From assembly GCA_024280945.1 (NCBI GenBank), contig JAMXLO010000048.1, forward strand, positions 1 to 41,043: DNA of 41,043 nt, given 5' to 3'. This document shows, piece after piece, positions 24,448-33,419 of this stretch. Under the pieces are notes generated by a model that was not told the origin of the DNA, made no database searches, and worked only from the letters and a program-made list of their open reading frames with translations. Positions within the stretch are counted from its first letter, which is position 1. Each line of letters starts with the position of its first letter. The position numbers were made by a program, and so were the translations under genes. The stretch is from Acetobacteraceae bacterium. Its GTDB lineage: Bacteria > Pseudomonadota > Alphaproteobacteria > Acetobacterales > Acetobacteraceae.

Positions 24448-25113
24448 TTACGGACCGGACGGCAACGTCAATCGCGTGCGCAGTGTCCGCATGATGGCCG
24501 AATGCACCTCTTCCTTGGATCCGTCCGACGCAATCAGCACACAGCGCGCCGGCTCCGCCTTGGCGATTTCGCGGAATGCTTGCCGCACGCGGGCGTGGAA
24601 CGCCGCATCGAGGCGTTCATAGCGATCCGCATCACCACCGCGCCGCACTCGCCGCTCCGCAGCGACCTTATCACTCACGTCCAGTACCAGCGTGACGTCC
24701 GGAACGATGCCGAGATGCCCGATCAGCGACGCGATCACACCATGATCGATACCCTCGCCATAGCCCTGATACGCCATGGTCGAGTCATAGAAGCGGTCGC
24801 AGACCACCCACATGCCTGCATCGAGCGCGGGCCGAATGGTCTTGGCGACGTGTTCGGCGCGCGCTGCGAAATGCAGCAGCGTCTCCGCCAGCGGCGACCA
24901 TTCGCTGCTGCCCAGCAACAGGCCACGCAGCGTCTCCGATCCCGGTGCGCCGCCTGGCTCACGCGTCCGCAATATCGGCAGACCCAGAGCGAGCAGGGCA
25001 TTTGCCAGCAGCGCCGCCTGCGTGGACTTGCCGGCCCCTTCGCCGCCCTCCAGCGTGATAAACCTTGATCGAGCGCGTGATTCAGACCTTTCGGCGATTC
25101 CGCCTTCGGTCAT
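24448..25113 (-). CDS. tmk: Thymidylate kinase
   Basis: Phosphorylates dTMP to dTDP for DNA synthesis; 221 residues. Motifs: P-loop GGEGAGKS (about 23-30) after FITLE, the TREPGGAPGSE segment, and DRFYDSTMAYQGYGEG (DRY/H-like base and phosphate binding), followed by VPDVTLVLDVS and a lid rich in Arg (ERRVRRGGDADRYERLD). The ATG at 25113 lies 7 bp after the stop of the carboxypeptidase gene, so it is the last gene of that operon. In many alphaproteobacteria tmk is followed by holB; here the next gene is convergent and unrelated, so that pairing is broken. Confidence 0.95.
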   Translation of the reverse strand: MTEGGIAERSESRARSRFITLEGGEGAGKSTQAALLANALLALGLPILRTREPGGAPGSETLRGLLLGSSEWSPLAETLLHFAARAEHVAKTIRPALDAGMWVVCDRFYDSTMAYQGYGEGIDHGVIASLIGHLGIVPDVTLVLDVSDKVAAERRVRRGGDADRYERLDAAFHARVRQAFREIAKAEPARCVLIASDGSKEEVHSAIMRTLRTRLTLPSGP

Positions 25114-25119
25114 CACGCG

Positions 25120-26343
25120 CTAGCCACCCGTCACGTAGTGCGACAGTACGGCGATCGCGCGCCCTGGCAGGCTGAGCTTCGGCACGTCCGCGCCAGCCAG
25201 CAGCGGTATCTCCATTTCGGGTACGCCATTACCCTTCACCGCCAGCCTGCCCAAGGTCGTCCCTTTCGCGACCGGCGCCCTGATCGGCGAATCGTAACTC
25301 ACCTTCACTGCGGCATTCTTCCGCCAGTTGCGCGGCATCGTCACTATCAGGTCGCGCCCGCCGATCAACGGCACGGTCGGTGACACGCCCAGCCAGACCG
25401 GCACACGCTCCACCACATCGCCGGCGGCAAACAGCGTCACGTCCTCAAAGTTGGCGAACGCCCAGTCCATCAGGCGCTCTCCTTCCTCGGCGCGCTTGTG
25501 CATCGTTTCGAGGCCGTTCAGCACCAGGATCATCCGTCGATCGCCGCGCCTGCTGCTGGCCACCAGCCCATAGCCGCCGGCCTCGGTGTGACCGGTCTTC
25601 AGCCCATCGGCCGTGCCCTTCTGCACCAAAGGATTGCGGTTGCCTTGCTCGATATTGTTGTACTTGAACGTCTTCTCCGAGTCGTAGTGATAGTATTCCG
25701 GGAAATCGCGGATGATCCGCCGCGCCAGGGTGGCGATGTCGCGGCAGCTCATATGCTGCTCCGGATCGGGCCAGCCGGTCGAATTCTTGAAATTGCTGTT
25801 CGTCAGGCCAAGCTCTTTCGCCTTCTGGTTCATCAGTTCGGCGAACTGCTCTTCGGATCCGGCGATCGCTTCGGCAAATACCACGCAGGCATCATTGCCT
25901 GACTGCACGATGACGCCGCGAACAAGGTCCTCGACCTTTACCTGCGTGCCGATCTGCACGAACATCTTCGAGCCGCCCATCCTCCAGGCCCGCTCGCTCA
26001 CCGGCAGCTCGTCTTCGAGCCGCATCTTGCCCTGCTTCAGGCGCTCGTAGACCAGGTAGATCGTCATCAGCTTGGTCATCGAGGAAGGCGGCATCTCGAC
26101 ATCGGCATTCTTTTCCAGCAGTGATGCGCCGGTGTTGTAGTCCATGATGTAGGCCCATCGGGCCAGCGTATCGACCGGGCCGATCGGCGTGTCGGCCGGG
26201 CTGCCGGCGGACACCGCGTCCTTCTTTCCGCGCGATCCGGCGCCGGTCTTTGACTGTGTGGGGTGGCGCGGTTGCGCAATCGCGGCGGGCGCCACTGCGG
26301 AAAAACTTGCCGATACCAACAGTGCCTGGCGACGAGTAAGCAT
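25120..26343 (-). CDS. dacC: D-alanyl-D-alanine carboxypeptidase (PBP5/DacA-C type)
   Basis: Periplasmic low-molecular-weight penicillin-binding protein, 407 residues, trimming the terminal D-Ala from peptidoglycan stem peptides. Signal peptide MLTRRQALLVSASFSAVAPA ending about AIAQ; the RR is reminiscent of Tat signals but lacks the full motif. Catalytic triad motifs: SxxK at Ser88-Lys91 (SSMTK), SGN at 148-150, KTG at 249-251. A C-terminal beta-rich PBP5 domain follows (about 285-395), but I see no clear C-terminal amphipathic anchor. ATG 26343 places the signal peptide at the start; an upstream ATG-frame extension would add 12 residues. It lies 13 bp after the RlpA-like gene and 6 bp before tmk. 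Confidence 0.93.
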   Translation of the reverse strand: MLTRRQALLVSASFSAVAPAAIAQPRHPTQSKTGAGSRGKKDAVSAGSPADTPIGPVDTLARWAYIMDYNTGASLLEKNADVEMPPSSMTKLMTIYLVYERLKQGKMRLEDELPVSERAWRMGGSKMFVQIGTQVKVEDLVRGVIVQSGNDACVVFAEAIAGSEEQFAELMNQKAKELGLTNSNFKNSTGWPDPEQHMSCRDIATLARRIIRDFPEYYHYDSEKTFKYNNIEQGNRNPLVQKGTADGLKTGHTEAGGYGLVASSRRGDRRMILVLNGLETMHKRAEEGERLMDWAFANFEDVTLFAAGDVVERVPVWLGVSPTVPLIGGRDLIVTMPRNWRKNAAVKVSYDSPIRAPVAKGTTLGRLAVKGNGVPEMEIPLLAGADVPKLSLPGRAIAVLSHYVTGG

Positions 26344-26356
26344 CCCGACTCGACTC

Positions 26357-27229
26357 CTATTCCACCACGATGCGCGCATCGGTTACTCCGCTGCGAAGCA
26401 CTTGGTCCAGCGCCTTGTCGGCCTGTTCCACACTTGCGAGCGGGCCAATGACAACGCGGTAGCTCGACTGCCTCCGCCCCTGCGATGTGCTGACGATGCT
26501 GGCACCCAGGCCGGCGACCTTGGCGCGTTGGATCTCGGCGTAGGCATGGCTCTGGAACGTGCCGAGCTGAACAAACAAGCGGCCCGGATTTGCCGCCACC
26601 TGCGTCACGGTTTGCGGCAGCCGCTCAATCGGCGCCGGAACCAATTCGCGTTCTTCGGGTACAATGGGTTCGCGCGTCGCGGTCGGCTGAGCAGTGGTGC
26701 CTGGCGGCGGCAAATCGCTCTGCCGGACCGCGATGACCGGTGCGGCAGCCAGGTTCAGTTTCGGCGCGCCGGGCACGGCATCGACTGCCGCATGGCTTTC
26801 CACCGGCAGAATGTCCAGGCGAACACGCACGCCGTCGTCGCGCGCGAACTGCAGCAGGGTCGCAGCGCGGCGGGTGACCTCGACCAGCCGATGCGGCGTC
26901 TCGGGACCACGATCGTTGATCCGCACCGTCACTTGCCGACCGTTCTCCAGGTTGGTGAGCCGTGCGATAGCTGGAAGCTGCAGCGTCTGATGCGCGGCAG
27001 CCAACGCCGACTGATCGAATACCTCGCCGTTTGCGGTCAGCAGCAGCCCAGGCTTCTTGGCGTACACGGTCGCCAGACCCGTCTGCTCGCCTTCGTAGCT
27101 TTCACGTGGGTAATACCAAACTCCGCCTGCTTGGTAGGGAGCACCAAGCACGTAGTGCGGGTCCGCCGGCGGCGGGCGTTGGCACGAGCCCACCAGCGCC
27201 GCCACACATACGGCCAGAACCAGCTTCAC
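26357..27229 (-). CDS. rlpA: RlpA-like double-psi beta-barrel lipoprotein with SPOR domain
   Basis: Septal-ring lytic transglycosylase-like protein, 290 residues. N-terminal lipoprotein signal MKLVLAVCVAALVGSC with lipobox Cys16. The double-psi beta-barrel spans about 50-130 (TGLATVYAKKPGLLLTANGE, then AHQTLQLPAIARLTNLENGR and RINDRGPETPHRLVEVTRRAA); the conserved NDRGP is present. After a Pro/Glu-rich linker comes a SPOR domain (about 215-290: LFVQLGTFQSHAYAEIQRAK ... YRVVIGPLASVEQADKAL), which binds denuded glycan at the septum. RlpA cleaves such glycan in Pseudomonas. Its start overlaps the MltB-like gene stop by 4 bp (ATGA), fitting a cell-wall operon. Confidence 0.9.
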   Translation of the reverse strand: MKLVLAVCVAALVGSCQRPPPADPHYVLGAPYQAGGVWYYPRESYEGEQTGLATVYAKKPGLLLTANGEVFDQSALAAAHQTLQLPAIARLTNLENGRQVTVRINDRGPETPHRLVEVTRRAATLLQFARDDGVRVRLDILPVESHAAVDAVPGAPKLNLAAAPVIAVRQSDLPPPGTTAQPTATREPIVPEERELVPAPIERLPQTVTQVAANPGRLFVQLGTFQSHAYAEIQRAKVAGLGASIVSTSQGRRQSSYRVVIGPLASVEQADKALDQVLRSGVTDARIVVE

Positions 27230-28179
27230 GACACGAGCGCGTCTCCGAGCAGACCAACCACCAAGGCGTAGTAGTCCGAGGGATTGTAGCGGCGTATCGC
27301 GGCGAAATTCGCATACACCAGAAATGCCTCGCCGCCCGGCCCGTCAGGCTGTATCACCGCGGCCGAAACATCGCCGCGTGGCAGTGGCCTGCCATCGGCC
27401 GACCGTACGCCAAGTCTGGCCCACTCCGTCATCGGCCTGCGTTCATCCCGCCCCGTTGCAACCCGATCGAAGCTCGCTGGCAGCGTGACCGGCTGGCCCC
27501 ACGATTCGCCGCTCCGCCAATCCGAGTGGGCCAGGTAATTGGCGATGGATGCCAGTACGTCGGGCTTGCTGGTCCAGATGTCGCGTCGACCATTGCCTTC
27601 GAAATCCACCGCATAGCGCAGATACGAGGAAGGCATGAACTGCGGCTGTCCCATCGCGCCCGCGTAGGAGCCCAGCATACGAGCGGGCGAAATGTCGCCA
27701 TGGTCCAGGATGCGCAGCGCCGCGATCAGTTCGCTGCGAAAGAAGCTTGCGCGTCGCCCTTCCCATGCCAGCGTCGTCAGCGCCTCGATGACGCGGTAAT
27801 CGCCCATCCCGGCACCGAAGCTGGACTCCAGTCCCCAGATGCCGGTGATGACGCCGGGCTCGACGCCGAAGCGCTCGCGTACGCGTTGGAGCAGCGCCCG
27901 ATTCTGAGCATAGGCCGCCCGTCCGTTGGCGATTCGCTGGTCGGTGATCAACATGGCGCGGTACTGCGACCAGGTCATGGTGAATTCCGGAGGGTGGCGA
28001 GCGCGCTCCAGCACCTTCTGGTTCGGCTGCACGCCGCTGAACGCCTGGTCGAGTGTGGCGGGCGATATCCCGGCGCGCCGCGCCTCCGCGCGCAAACCGG
28101 CGAGGAAATTCTGGAACCCATCCGGTGCCGCGCAGACAGCGGAAAGCGATGCGGCGAGCACCACGCGACGTTTCAGCAT
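27226..28179 (-). CDS. MltB-family lytic murein transglycosylase
   Basis: Exported peptidoglycan lytic transglycosylase, 317 residues, cutting MurNAc-GlcNAc bonds with 1,6-anhydro product. Short signal peptide MLKRRVVLAASLSAVCA. Catalytic Glu is about residue 118 in GIWGLESSFG. Other family segments: DGFQNFLAGLRAEARRAGIS at the N-terminus, GSYAGAMGQPQFMPSSYLRYAVDFEGNGRRDIW, and a C-terminal LPRGDVSAAVIQPDGP then FLVYANFAAIRRYNPSDYYAL. ATG 28179 is preferred over a GTG six bases upstream. First gene of the run mltB-like, rlpA, dacC, tmk. Confidence 0.92.
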   Translation of the reverse strand: MLKRRVVLAASLSAVCAAPDGFQNFLAGLRAEARRAGISPATLDQAFSGVQPNQKVLERARHPPEFTMTWSQYRAMLITDQRIANGRAAYAQNRALLQRVRERFGVEPGVITGIWGLESSFGAGMGDYRVIEALTTLAWEGRRASFFRSELIAALRILDHGDISPARMLGSYAGAMGQPQFMPSSYLRYAVDFEGNGRRDIWTSKPDVLASIANYLAHSDWRSGESWGQPVTLPASFDRVATGRDERRPMTEWARLGVRSADGRPLPRGDVSAAVIQPDGPGGEAFLVYANFAAIRRYNPSDYYALVVGLLGDALVS

Positions 28180-28243
28180 GCGCACGTCTCTGCCACGCCG
28201 ACCCGCGTCGGAGCAACAAAAGACGTCGGCCTGGGTCCTTGCC

Positions 28244-28264
28244 CGGCAGGTGCAGGACCTGCCG
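28244..28264 (-). other. Stable intergenic hairpin before the MltB-like gene
   Basis: CGGCAGGT and ACCTGCCG form a perfect 8-bp stem with a 5-base loop, between the binding-protein-like gene and the MltB-like gene. No T run follows on the minus strand, so it is not a clear intrinsic terminator; it may stabilise the 3' end of the upstream mRNA or sit in the leader of the next. Confidence 0.4.
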
Positions 28265-28272
28265 AGGAAACC

Positions 28273-29001
28273 TCAGCCTGGCGGTGCGACCGACAGGCGC
28301 CCGACCACGCCGTGCTTTTCGATCAGCCGCGCGACCAAACCCGACTTCTTCGCCTCCTCGACAAAGTCGCGCAGGAAGGCGGCGCCGGCGGCGTTGCTGC
28401 GCGCGGTACCGACCGCCTGCTGGACGGCGGTGAACTGGCCGTCGAGGATGCGCCCACCGGGGAACTTCGCGATATCGCCCAGCAGCCCCGGGCGAAGGCC
28501 GGCGAGCGCGTCCAGATTGTCGCTCGCAAACTTTTCCGTAGCACTCGCCAGGCTATCGGACCGAACCAGCGTCGCATGTCTGATGTTGCGCTCGAGCCAT
28601 AGGTCGTAGGCGCTGCGTGCTGTCACCGCAATGCGCACGCCAGGCTTGTCGACATCTTCGATCTTGCGCAGCGGTGAGCCGGCAGGGACCAGGTAAGTTG
28701 CCTCGATCTCGACGTAGGCCGGGGTGAAGGCGATCTTCTCGGCACGCGCCGGTTCGGCGCCAATCAAGCCGATGTCCCACGTGTCGGCGCCAACCGCGTC
28801 GGCCAGTTCGCCGGGCTTGGGAAATGGCACAAGCTTCACCGGAACGCCAAGCCGGTCGGCAATGGCGCGCGCCATGTCAGGCGACACACCATCGGGATCG
28901 CCCGAGGGCGTGCGTCCGGTCACCAGCAGGAAATTGCTCATGTTGATGCCGGCGCGCAGCACGCCATGCGGAGCGAGTTCGGCGACGATCGACTGGGACA
29001 T
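28273..29001 (-). CDS. Periplasmic-binding-protein-like (SBP_bac_3) protein without signal peptide
   Basis: A 242-residue protein of the amino-acid solute-binding fold: LRAGINMSNFLLVTGRTPSGDPDGVSPDMARAIADRLG (about 15-52), DTWDIGLIGAEPARAEKIAFTPAYVEIEATYLV, and RIAVTARSAYDLWLERNIRHATLV. It normally works as an ABC-transporter receptor in the periplasm, yet the protein begins MSQSIVAELAPHGVLRAG with no hydrophobic signal, and an in-frame TAA 27 bp upstream rules out a longer form. AGAGGA precedes the ATG. No permease or ATPase gene is adjacent. It lies 66 bp after the tartrate-dehydrogenase-like gene, so it may be a cytoplasmic ligand-binding or enzyme-like relative. Confidence 0.82.
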   Translation of the reverse strand: MSQSIVAELAPHGVLRAGINMSNFLLVTGRTPSGDPDGVSPDMARAIADRLGVPVKLVPFPKPGELADAVGADTWDIGLIGAEPARAEKIAFTPAYVEIEATYLVPAGSPLRKIEDVDKPGVRIAVTARSAYDLWLERNIRHATLVRSDSLASATEKFASDNLDALAGLRPGLLGDIAKFPGGRILDGQFTAVQQAVGTARSNAAGAAFLRDFVEEAKKSGLVARLIEKHGVVGRLSVAPPG

Positions 29002-29067
29002 CGGTTTGGATTCCTCTCGGTGCAGTTAGTTCAGCGCCAGGGGGTGCGATAATGCATCCTCGATGGA

Positions 29068-30138
29068 TCAGCTGCGCGCCACGATGTCCGCCAGCGCCGT
29101 GCCGACATCGGCCGTGCCGGCCTGGCCGCCCATGTCGCGTGTCTTGGGCCCGCTCTCGCGCAGCAACGTCTCGATCGCGGCAACGATGGCGGACCCTGCC
29201 GCCGCCTCGCCGAGATGCTCCAGCATCAAGGCAGCCGACCAGATCTGGCCGATCGGGTTGCAGACCAACTTGCCCGCGATGTCAGGTGCCGAGCCGTGCA
29301 CGGGCTCGAACATCGAGGGGAATTTTCTCTCCGGGTTGATATTGGCAGACGCCGCGATGCCGATGGAACCTGCGACAGCGGGACCCAGGTCGCTCAGGAT
29401 GTCGCCGAATAGGTTCGAGCCGACCACAACATCGAACCAGTCGGGGTGCTGCACGAAATGCGCACAAAGAATGTCGATGTGATATTGGTCAGTGCGGATA
29501 TCGGGATAGTTCTTCCCGATGGCGGCAAAGCGCTCATCCCAGTACGGCATAGTGAAGGTAATGCCGTTCGATTTGGTGGCCGATGTCAGGTGCTTCTTCG
29601 GTCGCGAGCGGGCCAGTTCAAACGCGAACCTGAGAATGCGATCGACGCCATGGCGGGTGAACACGCTCTGCTGGCTGACGAACTCGCGCTCGGTGCCTTC
29701 GAACATGCGGCCGCCGACCGAGGAGTATTCGCCCTCGGTGTTCTCACGCACGACGTAGAAGTCGATGTCGGCCTCGGTCCGGCCGGCCAGCGGCGTGCGC
29801 ACGCCCGGCATCAGCTTGCAGGGACGCAGGTTGACGTACTGGTCGAACCCGCGCCGGATCGGAATCAGCAGTCCCCACAGCGAGACGTGGTCAGGGACGT
29901 CCGGCCAGCCGACTGCGCCCAGTAGAATTGAATCAGATTGCGCCAGCCGCTCCATACCATCAGCCGGCATCATCGCACCGGTTTTCTTATAAGTGTCGCA
30001 CGACCAGTCGTAGTGCGCGAACTCGAGGTCAAAACCAAAGCGTCGCGAGGCCGCATCCAGCACCTTGAGTGCCTCCGGCACGGTTTCCTTGCCGATTCCA
30101 TCACCGGGAACCACCGCGATCCGATGTGTGCGAGCCAT
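29068..30138 (-). CDS. ttuC: Tartrate dehydrogenase/decarboxylase-like (isopropylmalate dehydrogenase family)
   Basis: NAD-dependent beta-decarboxylating dehydrogenase, 356 residues. It starts MARTHRIAVVPGDGIGKETV, and shows the substrate-binding region LWGLLIPIRRGFDQYVNLRPCKL, VVRENTEGEYSSVGGR, a catalytic Lys in ATKSNGI, and the metal and cofactor segment VVGSNLFGDILSDLGPAVAGSIG then FEPVHGSAPDIAGK. LIPIRRGFDQY-type residues point to the tartrate dehydrogenase (TtuC/D-malate dehydrogenase) branch and away from LeuB. ATG 30138 is used because it is the family start; an upstream in-frame start would add 40 unlike residues. Probably transcribed with the binding-protein-like gene downstream. 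Confidence 0.88.
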   Translation of the reverse strand: MARTHRIAVVPGDGIGKETVPEALKVLDAASRRFGFDLEFAHYDWSCDTYKKTGAMMPADGMERLAQSDSILLGAVGWPDVPDHVSLWGLLIPIRRGFDQYVNLRPCKLMPGVRTPLAGRTEADIDFYVVRENTEGEYSSVGGRMFEGTEREFVSQQSVFTRHGVDRILRFAFELARSRPKKHLTSATKSNGITFTMPYWDERFAAIGKNYPDIRTDQYHIDILCAHFVQHPDWFDVVVGSNLFGDILSDLGPAVAGSIGIAASANINPERKFPSMFEPVHGSAPDIAGKLVCNPIGQIWSAALMLEHLGEAAAGSAIVAAIETLLRESGPKTRDMGGQAGTADVGTALADIVARS

Positions 30139-30377
30139 GACGTGTCCCTTGCAGCCGCGCGCAACTGACCGCGCTCCGTGGTTCACGTCAACCGGCCGGA
30201 CTGACGCCGACTTTTTCGATGTGGTGCGGCGAGCCGCAGTGCCGCTCGATTCGGCCACGCATCGCGGCGCGCGTCACGTGGCGCACGCATTTGGCCCGGC
30301 CATCGCTGAGTCGCAGAGCAAATGGACCCCCGGAGCCAAGGCATGATATAGCGCCCCAGTCTATCGCGAGGACGCAG

Positions 30378-31118
30378 ATGGCCAAGGCCGCAATGGCGGG
30401 ACACAACAGCGACTGGGACCGTGATGCGGCGCTGACCACAGCGCGCATCCTGCTGGAGATCCAGGCGATCAATTTCCGCCCCGAAGAGCCCTACACGTTC
30501 ACTTCGGGCTGGAAGTCCCCGGTCTACATCGACTGCCGTCGCATCATCTTTTTCCCGCGTGCGCGCAACAAGATCTGCGAACTCGGGGTGGAGAAGATCC
30601 ATCGTCATGTAGGCTACGAAACGATTGAGGCCGTCGCCGGTGGCGAAACCGCCGGCATCCCCTTCGCCGCCTGGATCGCCGATCGTATGTCCGCGCCGAT
30701 GGCCTATGTGCGAAAGCAGGCGAAAGGTTTCGGTCGCAATGCACTGATCGAGGGCGATGTGCCGGAAGGCAAGCGCACGCTGCTCGTCGAGGACCTGACC
30801 ACCGACGGGCAATCAAAGATTCGCTTCGCGCAGGCGCTGCGCGATGCGGGCGCCATCGTCAACCACACTTTCGTGGTGTTTTTCTACGGCGTCTTCCCCG
30901 GTGCTTTCGAAACACTGGCACGCATGGACATTGCGCTGCACCACCTGTGCACCTGGTGGGATGTGCTGGAGGCCTGCAACGAGCGGCCGTACTTCGCCGA
31001 GTCGGCGCTCGCCGGTGTACGACGTTTCCTGGAAGATCCGGTGGCCTGGTCAGCCGCGCATGGCGGCATTTCCTCCGCCGAAGAAGCTATGGCGCGGAAG
31101 GCGGCTGCCGAGGCATAG
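30378..31118 (+). CDS. pyrE: Orotate phosphoribosyltransferase
   Basis: Pyrimidine biosynthesis enzyme joining orotate and PRPP to give OMP; 246 residues. Seen: EPYTFTSGWKSPVYIDCRRI (orotate-binding region), AVAGGETAGIPFAAWIADRM, MAYVRKQAKGFGRNALIEG (flexible loop with conserved Arg/Lys), and the PRPP motif LLVEDLTTDG (V-ED-L-TT-G). It is some 20-30 residues longer than usual because of a C-terminal tail with an Ala/Glu-rich helix. GAGG with a 6-base gap precedes ATG 30378; longer forms start in unrelated sequence. The 239 bp before it, shared with the divergent ttuC, hold no clear motif. Confidence 0.94.
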   Translation: MAKAAMAGHNSDWDRDAALTTARILLEIQAINFRPEEPYTFTSGWKSPVYIDCRRIIFFPRARNKICELGVEKIHRHVGYETIEAVAGGETAGIPFAAWIADRMSAPMAYVRKQAKGFGRNALIEGDVPEGKRTLLVEDLTTDGQSKIRFAQALRDAGAIVNHTFVVFFYGVFPGAFETLARMDIALHHLCTWWDVLEACNERPYFAESALAGVRRFLEDPVAWSAAHGGISSAEEAMARKAAAEA

Positions 31119-31145
31119 AAGAATTTCGGGCGGGGGATGATCTGG

Positions 31146-33419
31146 ATGCGTGCCGCGCGGCTGTTGCTGTTCGCTTCCATGCTGGTATTGCCGGTCGTGT
31201 CGATGGCGCAGGACGCCGGGTATTGGCCGCACACCGTGGCCGGTCCCAATGGGGCGACGGCGACCGTGTATCAGCCCCAGGCTATCTCGTGGCCTGACCA
31301 GAAGATGCTGACGACGCGAATGGCGCTCGCCATTACGCCGGCCGGTGCGAAGACACCCGTGCTGGGCACGCTGGAGATCTCTTTTGCCACGATCATCGAC
31401 AGTGCGACGCACCTGGTCACGCTGAGCGATCCGAAGCTGATCACGTCGCACTTCCCGTCCCTGGACACCGAAAAGGCAGGCCAACTCCAGGACAGGATCG
31501 GCGCGCTGCTGCCGACCCTTCATCTCAAACAGGTCCCACTCGATGCCATCGTGCTGAGCCTGAAGGACCTGCCGCAAACCGCTCAGCCTGTGGCGGTGAA
31601 CAACGATCCGCCAATCATCTTCCATACCGACCGCCCGGCGAGCCTGGTCGTGTTCGATGGTGACCCGGTGATGGCGCCCGCAGGCAACAGCGGTTTGAAG
31701 TTTGCGGTCAATACCAACTGGGATGTGTTCGAGGATGCCAGCGGCACTTGGTACCTGCTGAACAACGGCACCTGGTTGGCTGCACCGACCGCCACCGGCC
31801 CCTACAAGGCTATTACAAAATTACCGGCTGCGTTCGGCAGGCTGCCATCGGATGCCAACTTCGCGGATGCGCGCAAGGCTGTCCCCGCGAGACCCGTTGC
31901 GCCGGCACAGGTACCGACGATCTTCGCCAGCACCAAGCCAGCCGAGATCATCGTGACCGACGGCGCGATCCAGTTTGCCGCCATCCCCGGCACCAATTTG
32001 CAGTATGTAAAGAACACGGCGAGCGAGCTGTTCTTCGATACCGCGCAGGGCAAGTTCTATTACCTGATTTCGGGCCGCTGGTTCTCGACACCCGGCCTCG
32101 ACGGTCCCTGGACGTTTGCGTCCAATGACCTGCCGCCTGACTTCGCACTGATCCCGCCGGAGAGCGCCCGCGGCGAGGCGCTGGCGTCGGTGCCGGGCAC
32201 ATCGGAGGCCCAGCTCGCCGTGATCAAGGCGCAGATCCCGCAGCAGGCGACGCTGAAGCGATCAGAGGCGAAGCTGACGGTGACCTATGCTGGACAGCCG
32301 CAGTTCAAACCGATTCCGGCCACCGATCTCATCTACGCGGTCAACACCTCGTTCGAGGTGATCGGCAGCGGTGGCAAATACTATGTCTGCTACCAGGGTG
32401 CCTGGTTCGTCGGACCGACGCCGAACGGACCATGGGCATTGGCGGACAGCATACCACCGGCGATTCACACCATCCCGCCGAGCAGCCCGGTCTACAACGT
32501 CAGCTATGTGAACGTGTACGCTGCGACGCCCGAAACGGTCACCTATGGCTATACGGCCGGCTATGCGATGGGGTTCATCACGGCCGGGGCATTGGTATAC
32601 GGCACGGGATATTATTACCCCCCCTATGTCGTGCCTGGCGTTATGCCGGTCTATTATCCGTATCCATATTCGTATGCCGGCAGCGTCTGGTACAATCCTG
32701 CGACCGCGACCTGGGCGAGAGGCGGCACAGTCTACGGTCCGTATGGTGGGGCGGCGACGGCCGGCGCGGCATACAACCCTGCAACAGGCGCCTGGGCCCG
32801 GGGTGGTGCTGTCTATGGCCCTTACGGCGGCGCCGGAGCGTGGTCTTACTACAATCCGACCACCGGCACATACGCGCGCGGCGGTGCCGTGTGGGGGCCG
32901 AATGGCGGCACCGCGCACGCGAATTTCTATAACCCGCGCTACGGTGTCTCCGGCAGCACGACGCAGAATGCCAATGCTTATTCGCGCTGGGGATCGAGCA
33001 CGATCAGCACGCCTACTCGGACAGTGAACACCGCCAGCGCCAGCAACGCGCGGGGGTCGGCCGGTGCGTTCAGCTCCAGCACCGGTGCCGCCGGTGCCGG
33101 GGTCCATAGCAATGCCACCGGCCGGGATGCCGGCGTGGCGCGCACCCCCACCGGCAACGTCTACGCCGGCGCCGACGGCAACGTGTACCGCCACACCGAC
33201 AATGGCTGGTCGAAGTGGAACAATGGTTGGCAGAACGTGCAGACGCCGTCTGGTGCGCGCACGCAAGGGAACCTGGGAGGCGAAACGCGGCCAACCTTCG
33301 GCAACGAGAATTATCAGCAACTCAACCAGGATCGGTTTGCGCGCACTCAGGGGGGGCGGGAGTACTCGGGTCCGGGCGGTGACAGGTTCGGTGGCGGTGG
33401 CGGCCGGTTCAGACGCTGA
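31146..33419 (+). CDS. Large exported Trp/Tyr-rich repeat protein
   Basis: A 757-residue protein with signal peptide MRAARLLLFASMLVLPVVSM (AQ end). After a domain of about 150 residues there are three related modules, each ending in a Trp-rich surface: GTWYLLNNGTWLAAPTATGPY, GKFYYLISGRWFSTPGLDGP and GKYYVCYQGAWFVGPTPNGP. These look like small carbohydrate- or surface-binding units. The C-terminal third has three copies of YNPxTGxxARGGxVxGPxGG (about 510-590) and then low-complexity Ser/Gly/Asn. Such proteins are annotated in alphaproteobacteria without known function. Two starts compete: 31137 (no spacing from the GGGGG site) and 31146 (9-base spacing), chosen here. It is 18-27 bp after pyrE. 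Confidence 0.8.
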   Translation: MRAARLLLFASMLVLPVVSMAQDAGYWPHTVAGPNGATATVYQPQAISWPDQKMLTTRMALAITPAGAKTPVLGTLEISFATIIDSATHLVTLSDPKLITSHFPSLDTEKAGQLQDRIGALLPTLHLKQVPLDAIVLSLKDLPQTAQPVAVNNDPPIIFHTDRPASLVVFDGDPVMAPAGNSGLKFAVNTNWDVFEDASGTWYLLNNGTWLAAPTATGPYKAITKLPAAFGRLPSDANFADARKAVPARPVAPAQVPTIFASTKPAEIIVTDGAIQFAAIPGTNLQYVKNTASELFFDTAQGKFYYLISGRWFSTPGLDGPWTFASNDLPPDFALIPPESARGEALASVPGTSEAQLAVIKAQIPQQATLKRSEAKLTVTYAGQPQFKPIPATDLIYAVNTSFEVIGSGGKYYVCYQGAWFVGPTPNGPWALADSIPPAIHTIPPSSPVYNVSYVNVYAATPETVTYGYTAGYAMGFITAGALVYGTGYYYPPYVVPGVMPVYYPYPYSYAGSVWYNPATATWARGGTVYGPYGGAATAGAAYNPATGAWARGGAVYGPYGGAGAWSYYNPTTGTYARGGAVWGPNGGTAHANFYNPRYGVSGSTTQNANAYSRWGSSTISTPTRTVNTASASNARGSAGAFSSSTGAAGAGVHSNATGRDAGVARTPTGNVYAGADGNVYRHTDNGWSKWNNGWQNVQTPSGARTQGNLGGETRPTFGNENYQQLNQDRFARTQGGREYSGPGGDRFGGGGGRFRR

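Noticed and set aside
27031-28602. 523-codon plus-strand frame across the MltB-like and binding-protein genes
   Set aside because: It spans two real minus-strand genes and the gap between them; no recognisable protein features.
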